From positions 1 to 19,834 of the forward strand of contig JADJOO010000038.1 of the NCBI GenBank assembly GCA_016713725.1: DNA of 19,834 bases. The letters are read 5' to 3'. The position numbers were made by a program, and so were the translations under genes. The notes under the pieces were generated by a model. That model searched no databases. It had not been told where the DNA came from and saw only the letters and a list, made by a program, of their open reading frames with translations. Origin of the DNA: Pseudomonadota bacterium. GTDB taxonomy: Bacteria > Pseudomonadota > Gammaproteobacteria > Steroidobacterales > Steroidobacteraceae. Positions 15,937-19,834 of this stretch are shown here, one piece after another (within the stretch, counting starts at the first letter, position 1; the number at the start of each line of letters is the position of its first letter).

Positions 15937-16612
15937 ATGCCCTATCTCTATCTCGTGCGCCACGGCCAGCCCGACTTCGCCGGCAATTACGATTCGATCA
16001 CCGACCTCGGCGCGCGCCAGTCGACCTGGCTCGGCGAGCACTTCGCGGCGCGCGGCCTGCGGTTCGCCCGCGTGCTCGCGGGTACGCTGCAACGGCAGGT
16101 GTCGACCTGCGAACTCGTCATGAATGCACTCCGATGGCCCGCGCGACTTCACGCAGGACGCGCGATTCAACGAGTACGACCACCTGTCGCTACTGGGTTT
16201 CTTCGAAGGCGACCGCCTGCCGGCCATCAGGGCATCGGGCGACCGACGCGAGTACTTCGCGGCGATCCGCAGTGCCATGCAACAGTGGTCACGGCACGAC
16301 GATCTCGTGGCGGGTGGCGAAAGCTGGGCTGAGTTCGGTGCCCGCATCCGTGCAGGGGTTGCCGCGGCGTGCGCGGGGCTCGGGCGCGACGACAACGTGC
16401 TGATCGTAACGTCCGGGGGCGTGATTGGCCGTTACACGTCGGAGGTGCTCGACGCGGGTGCGGATGCGGCAATCCAGCTGAACCTGCAGATCCGCAACAC
16501 CGGCGTGACGGAAGTGATCCGCCCGGCATCGGGCAGCGCGCGGCTGGTGTCGTTCAATGCGATCCCGCATCTCGAGCGCGCCGATCGCGCCGATGCGATC
16601 ACGCATTCTTAG
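15937..16612 (+). CDS. Histidine-phosphatase (phosphoglycerate-mutase-like) protein, one frame break
   Basis: The N-terminus MPYLYLVRHGQPDF has the RHG catalytic motif of the superfamily. The second conserved block reads IVTSGGVIGRY, with Ser where most members have the second catalytic His; some annotated members share this change, so it may be a sub-family trait. The frame shifts near 16130: up to CELVMNA in one frame, then SDGPRDFTQDARFNEYDH in the next, implying one extra base or two missing. Corrected length is about 224 residues. GGGAGG lies just before the ATG. The stop TAG runs straight into a tandem repeat. Substrate unknown. Confidence 0.85.
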
Positions 16613-16644
16613 GGGATAGGGGATAGGGGATAGGGGATAGGGGG
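16612..16644 (+). repeat. Tandem 7-bp repeat with G-quadruplex pattern
   Basis: Four copies of GGGGATA (16612-16639) followed by GGGGG. Runs of four G separated by ATA give an ideal intramolecular quadruplex pattern on the plus strand, hence in the 3' end of the phosphatase mRNA. The first G is the last base of that gene's stop codon. Confidence 0.9.
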
Positions 16645-16753
16645 TTAGTCGGAATCCGTGACCGCATCAAGTGCGGTGCCGCTATTTCGCTGAACTGTCG
16701 CGGAAAGGGGATTCACCTGCAGACGACTCGATCCTCCGACTAACCCCTATCCC
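16634..16753. repeat. Long inverted repeat linking the G-rich and C-rich blocks
   Basis: The 20 bases at 16634-16653 and the 19 bases at 16735-16753 are reverse complements except for one G in a run. The C-rich arm continues as CCCTAACCCTAACCCC (16751-16766), identical to telomere-type repeat but only two units long. The enclosed about 80 bases hold a perfect hairpin ACCGCA-TCAAG-TGCGGT (16661-16677) and a GAATCC/GGATTC pair (16652-16657, 16709-16714). The element fills the space between two convergent genes and may end transcription or be a dispersed intergenic repeat. Confidence 0.85.
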
Positions 16754-16770
16754 TAACCCTAACCCCTTCT

Positions 16771-17739
16771 CTACCCCTGCTTCACCAGCGACACGAGGTT
16801 TCGTGTGTCGATCGTCTGCGCGGCCTGCTCGATCCGCGACTGGTATTGCGGGGCCATGCGCGCGCCTCGGCCACCAGGGAGGCAAACGTTTGCTTGAGTG
16901 TCGCCGCGTCGAGCGTGCGACCACCCGGCGTAGTAACGCTGCGCCACGCGGCCGATCGCGTACGTCGTGGCAAACGTGAGGCCCGAACTGGCCGCCTGTC
17001 GGCCGAGCGACCGCCCAAGGCCGCCGCCGAGGCCGCCGAGCAGCCCGCCCAGCAGTTTGCGTCCGATTTGCTCCACGTACTGCGAGGTGAGACCGACACC
17101 GAGCGTGGCGATGAAATCCTTCGCGTTTGAACTGTCCATCTCGTAGCCGTGCGCCTTGCCGATGCGATACACCAGGCGCAGTTGCAGCGGGATGATCGCC
17201 ATCGACGCGATCGACTCCGGCAGCAATTCGAGCGCCGCGTTGGTGATCGATGCATTCAGGATGGTCTTGTCCATCTCGGCGTCGCTGACGTTCGCTTTGC
17301 CGAGCACGGTACCCGCCACGGTCGCGGCAGCTGCCGGTGCGGTCGGACCGTTGGGCTCGACGGCAGCGCCCGCAATCGCGCTGGCCTGCTGCGCGACGGA
17401 CTCTGCTGCCGTCGTGGGTAACTGCAGTGCTGCCGCCAGCCGTGCCAGGAAGGCCGCTTCTGCGGCATTCTGCGAACCGTCGGAGTTGACGACGCCGACG
17501 GCCATCTCGTAGGCGTACTGGCGCAGACCCTGCGTATCGAGCGGCTTCACGACCTCGGCGAGATCGGGTCGCGCGAGCAGGACGTCGCGATACAGGGCCG
17601 CCAGGTCGACGTTGGTCTCGGCCCCGAACGCCTCCGCCAGCTTGCGGACCGACTCGCGTTCGCGTTCGTCCTTGAGCCCGTCGGCGAAGGCCGCCAACAG
17701 GGCCACCGTCAGTATCGATTTCGTCTGCTGGGTTTCCAT
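16771..17739 (-). CDS. TerB-like plus DUF697-like membrane-associated protein (two frame breaks)
   Basis: The N-terminal part (about 1-110) from METQQTKSILTVALLAAFADGLKDERE is like TerB-type domains, with an acidic ADG...E helix pair. The C-terminal part (about 150-290) resembles DUF697/YcjF: IPLQLRLVYRIGKAHGYEM, a glycine-rich LLGGLLGGLGGGLGRSLG stretch likely to insert in membrane, and TYAIGRVAQRYY. Near 16925 one extra G and near 16858 one missing base move the segment GGRTLDAATLKQTFASLVAE out of frame; corrected length is 322 residues. Translation above 17739 in the same frame has no similarity, so I chose ATG 17739. Function unknown; DUF697 proteins often accompany GTPases, none of which is seen here. 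Confidence 0.8.
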   Translation of the reverse strand: METQQTKSILTVALLAAFADGLKDERERESVRKLAEAFGAETNVDLAALYRDVLLARPDLAEVVKPLDTQGLRQYAYEMAVGVVNSDGSQNAAEAAFLARLAAALQLPTTAAESVAQQASAIAGAAVEPNGPTAPAAAATVAGTVLGKANVSDAEMDKTILNASITNAALELLPESIASMAIIPLQLRLVYRIGKAHGYEMDSSNAKDFIATLGVGLTSQYVEQIGRKLLGGLLGGLGGGLGRSLGRQAASSGLTFATTYAIGRVAQRYYAGWSHARRGDTQANVCLPGGRGARMAPQYQSRIEQAAQTIDTRNLVSLVKQG

Positions 17740-17880
17740 GCAGCAAAAGATACAGGATTTGAAAGTGAAAAGACCGCTCCGAATCGCGACGGACGCGTTC
17801 TCAATCTGAATTGCCGCGCCGAAGATTGACCCTCGGAGCACGTCATCCAGGATTGACGATTGCGGTCGTTGCGCGGCATC

Positions 17881-17912
17881 GAGTACTTGAGTACTTTCCG
17901 CCGCCATATAAA
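17881..17912 (+). promoter_or_regulatory. Tandem GAGTACTT repeat and possible promoter
   Basis: GAGTACTT occurs twice back to back (17881-17896), each copy containing the palindrome AGTACT. Eleven bases on is TATAAA (17907-17912), a good -10 for the gene starting at 17936; TACTTG (17884-17889) is a poor -35 at 17-base spacing. A dimeric regulator could bind the repeats. The rest of the 196-base divergent gap (17740-17935) shows nothing else clear. Confidence 0.4.
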
Positions 17913-17935
17913 CATCAACAACCATGGAGTTGGTT

Positions 17936-18910
17936 ATGCGTCCAGTCCGCGCACTTGCCCGCCGTGCCGCAGGGACCGGCTTTTCCGTGTTGTCGTTCGT
18001 TGCAATGGCAGTGATATCAACTGCTGCAATGGCCGTGACTGCCGCTGCACCGACCGCAGATTCGGTCTGGTTCGGAAGGCCGTAGAACTTTATGAAGATC
18101 ACAAACCAGGCGCAGTACCTGTCGCTGAGAAGCTCGCCGCGATGGGCGATGCGCGTGCGCAATACATGTTGGGCGTGCTCTGGATGCAGGAAGCTGGTCC
18201 CCCAGGACAAGGTCAGGCTACGCCTGGCTGCAGGTAGCGGCCAAGGGACGACGGACAGACGTTCTCGCGCCACACGCAGGATGCTGCCAAAGCAGCAGTT
18301 CTGAGCCCCAGGGAATTCATGACGGGTTCCGAAGCGATCAAGGCGGATCAACTGACGGACCAGATCATCAGGAAGCGAACGCTGCGTGGGCTGCCTCGGT
18401 TCGCCGAGTCGTGTCATCTCGAGCCGGCACCGAAGTCACCGCGTTGGATCGATCGCCTACGCAGGTCGGCAAAAAGTGATCGTAGCAGACGCAGAAAAGG
18501 TGATCCCCGCGTTGTTTACGGTTGCGCGGGCACGCAGACCAAAGAAGCGTATTGCCCGTCGCGGGCATCATACCCACCCCGTTGTACGGGTGATGGCTGG
18601 GTATCGTTGGATGGTGCCTGGGGCAAGGACAACAAGTCGATACTCAAGCCGCGCCGTAACAAGGACTTTCCGGTCATGGCTCACCACAATGGCATCGACG
18701 GCAGCACGACGATCCTGTTGCACCTGGACAGGAGTGGTTGGGTTTGCCTGGTCGAGGTGATTCGTTCGACCGGCTTCAAGGTTATGGACTCGACGATGAT
18801 GCAGTATATCGGTCAGCAGCGGTACAGACCAGCGCTGCATGACAGCTGCCGGTCGAAGCCCTGGCCGTCGTGTCGGTGCCTTCGATCTGGACCTGGACTT
18901 TACCCCTTAG
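17936..18910 (+). CDS. Secreted Sel1-repeat protein with TonB-like C-terminus (several frame breaks)
   Basis: ATG 17936 has GGAG 6 bases upstream. The product opens with a signal peptide: Arg-rich start MRPVRALARRAAG, a hydrophobic core, and AMA as cleavage site. After a frame change near 18075 comes a Sel1-type repeat: KAVELYEDH, then EKLAAMGDARAQYMLGVLWM and, after further shifts near 18200, a VPQDKVR/YAWLQVAAK part. From 18319 one long frame runs to a TonB-C-like domain, with LDRSGWVCLVEVIRSTGF, MQYIGQQRYRPA and, after one more shift near 18843, PVEALAVVSVP, ending near TAG 18908-18910. At least four indels are needed. Likely periplasmic. No transmembrane anchor as in real TonB apart from the signal segment. 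Function unknown. Confidence 0.6.
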
Positions 18911-18968
18911 TCACCGCGCGGCAACCAACAAAACGCCCTGACGGACGTTCTCAGTAAAGCGGTGATAT

Positions 18969-19047
18969 TGGTCGGAGCAGGAAGTTCGAACCTCCGACCC
19001 CTTGCGCCGCCATGCAAGTGCGCGCTACCAGACTGCGCCACGCTCCG
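18969..19047 (-). tRNA. tRNA-Pro, probably anticodon GGG, with apparent sequence errors
   Basis: The minus strand gives acceptor stem CGGAGCG (19047-19041) pairing with TGCTCCG, then discriminator A and encoded CCA (18969). C1-G72 and A73 are proline identity features. The D arm GGCGCAGTCTGGTAGCGC is normal. Two extra bases (GC) follow it, the anticodon loop ATGGCGGC has 8 rather than 7 bases, and the T loop is one short. Removing the extra C gives loop ATGGGGC with anticodon GGG. Position after ihfA-merR matches the proline tRNA of related genomes. Read literally the loop could be mistaken for an Ala (GGC) anticodon. Confidence 0.8.
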
Positions 19048-19075
19048 ACCGGGCGCGGGTATAACTGGGGAAGCC

Positions 19076-19098
19076 CCCAATTTCGACCGAAAATTGGG
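19076..19098 (-). terminator. Strong hairpin between merR and tRNA-Pro
   Basis: CCCAATTT (19076-19083) and AAATTGGG (19091-19098) make a perfect 8-bp stem with a 7-base loop, 8 bases beyond the merR stop. No T-run follows on the minus strand. It could attenuate read-through or be a processing site ahead of the tRNA. Confidence 0.5.
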
Positions 19099-19106
19099 AG
19101 GCACCC

Positions 19107-19440
19107 CTACCGCCGCGGGATCTTGATCACTTCTTCAGGCTCGACGCGCAGCTGGCGCGCAGGCTGGTGGGCCTGGGTGACGTCATCGCGGGCCTTCCTC
19201 ACCGCCGAGCCGATTGCGAGCGCCGCCGATCGTGAAGCCCTGGTCTCGTAGAGCGGCGCGCGAATCTGGCGAATCACCAGCGTCCTGGCGCTGGTAATAG
19301 CGACGGTTGCGGCGCTTGACCGCGAGCTGGGGAAGCTCCTGCTCCAGTAACGCAGCACGTGCGGCTTCACGCCACACAGCTCGCTGCCTCACCGATGGTG
19401 AAATAGCGCTTGCCCGGGATCGCCGGGAGTTCGTCGTTAT
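19107..19440 (-). CDS. MerR-family regulator (many indels)
   Basis: Pieces in several frames add up to the MerR-like protein normally found after ihfA: NDELPAIPGKRYFTIGEAA, GVKPHVLRYW (helix-turn-helix plus wing), PQLAVKRRNRRYYQRQD, VIRQIRA, QGFTIGGARNRL, and the end EEVIKIPRR at TAG 19107. No single frame covers it. I infer that the true ATG overlapped the ihfA stop as ATGA near 19440, and that a lost G turned it into the TAA now seen. Such proteins usually bind DNA as dimers; this member's target is unknown. The defects match those in the neighbouring essential-type genes, so they are probably sequence errors. Confidence 0.75.
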
Positions 19441-19742
19441 TGCAGGTTTCCAGCATACGCTTCCACGCGCGCCTTCCAGTTTCTGGCGGACGGAAAGTCA
19501 CGACACGACGCGCGCTGATCAGGATCTCCTCGCCGGTCTTCGGGTTGCGACTACGGGCGCTGGATTCTTCTTACTGCGCAGGTGCGAAATTTCGAAACCG
19601 GAAACGACCTATTCGCCATGGGCGAGCGCCATGCGCAACTTCTTCGAAGAACAGGTCGACACGAGCTCACGGGCACTCACGCTTGTTGAGGCCGAGCTGG
19701 TCGAACAATACTTCCCGCGATTTCCGCCTTGGTCAATGCCAT
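19437..19742 (-). CDS. ihfA: Integration host factor alpha subunit (many indels)
   Basis: IHF alpha forms a heterodimer with IHF beta and bends DNA at specific sites. From ATG 19742 the sequence reads MALTKAEIA, then in other frames VLFDQLGLNKRE, ARELV, RMALAHGE, VVSGF, and RNPKTGEEILISARRVVTFRP, and QKL-ARVEAYAGNLQ before the stop at 19437-19439. The order and length (about 100 residues) match the family. At least six indels or substitutions occur in about 300 bases, including an in-frame TAG where GEQ is expected. The gene follows the probable pheT end by 7 bases, the standard arrangement. Confidence 0.85.
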
Positions 19743-19749
19743 CTTTGTC

Positions 19750-19834
19750 TTATCGGTCTCTTATCGTTGGCGGAGCGCTCCCGCTCAGGAGCCGGAGACG
19801 ACCTGGCCACGATGGCATCCGTCTCACTTCGTCG
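19750..19834 (-). CDS. pheT: Probable 3' end of phenylalanyl-tRNA synthetase beta subunit
   Basis: The last 85 bases, read on the minus strand across frame changes, contain DAIVAR-VVSG-like and a terminal TIRDR before TAA at 19750-19752. That is what a PheT C-terminus can look like, and pheT directly precedes ihfA in most Gammaproteobacteria. The evidence is mainly position, since the piece is short and error-laden. Confidence 0.4.
   Translation of the reverse strand, partial: DEVRRMPSWPGRLRLLSGSAPPTIRDR

Noticed and set aside
16612..16766. A CRISPR array or a true telomere
   Set aside because: Units are 7 bp without spacers, and the telomere-type part is only two units inside an intergenic gap.

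Overview
The window looks like a high-GC gammaproteobacterial chromosome, probably from the Xanthomonadales/Nevskiales/Steroidobacterales neighbourhood. The signs are a complete his operon headed by a TrpR-family yerC-like gene, bifunctional HisB and HisIE, a LysC-LysA fusion, and the order pheT end, ihfA, merR, tRNA-Pro at the right edge. The taxonomy is inference from gene content and fusions. It reads as ordinary chromosome: I see no prophage, insertion sequence, integron or CRISPR array.

Layout. Positions 1-538 hold no gene but are full of signals. A SAM-I (S-box) riboswitch with its own promoter points left, off the window. Next come a long nested inverted repeat and an AT-rich perfect palindrome in front of the his operon. 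The operon (539-7924, +) is yerC, hisG, hisD, hisC, hisB, hisH, hisA, hisF, hisIE, with overlapping or nearly touching genes, and encodes the whole route from PRPP and ATP to histidine. On the minus strand, 7942-9767 holds a MazE/MazF-type toxin-antitoxin pair followed, 4 bases on, by an MFS transporter. A minus-strand unit (14954 to 9872) then runs from a small charged protein through lysC-lysA fusion and asd (lysine/aspartate pathway) to a dCTPase-like pyrophosphohydrolase and a halohydrin-dehalogenase-like protein. Beyond it lie a SAM hydroxide adenosyltransferase (-), a histidine-phosphatase protein (+), a G-quadruplex/telomere-like inverted repeat, a TerB/DUF697 protein (-), a secreted Sel1-TonB-like protein (+), tRNA-Pro, merR, ihfA and the likely pheT end (all -).

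Sequence quality matters here. At least eleven single-base indels, often in homopolymers or GC repeats, break hisC, hisB, the MFS gene, mazF, lysAC, the phosphatase and the TerB gene before 17.7 kb. After about 18 kb the density rises sharply, damaging ihfA, merR, the Sel1-TonB gene and even the tRNA. Protein similarity continues across every break, so I read these as assembly errors near a contig end, not as a set of pseudogenes. One of them creates a false HisB-HisH fusion.

The most interesting items are the halohydrin-dehalogenase signature in an unbroken gene (9872-10576), the palindrome upstream of the TrpR-family gene heading the his operon, the telomere-like G4 inverted repeat at 16612-16766, the ATT start of hisF, and the secreted Sel1-TonB architecture. 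I found no convincing wholly new multi-gene system.
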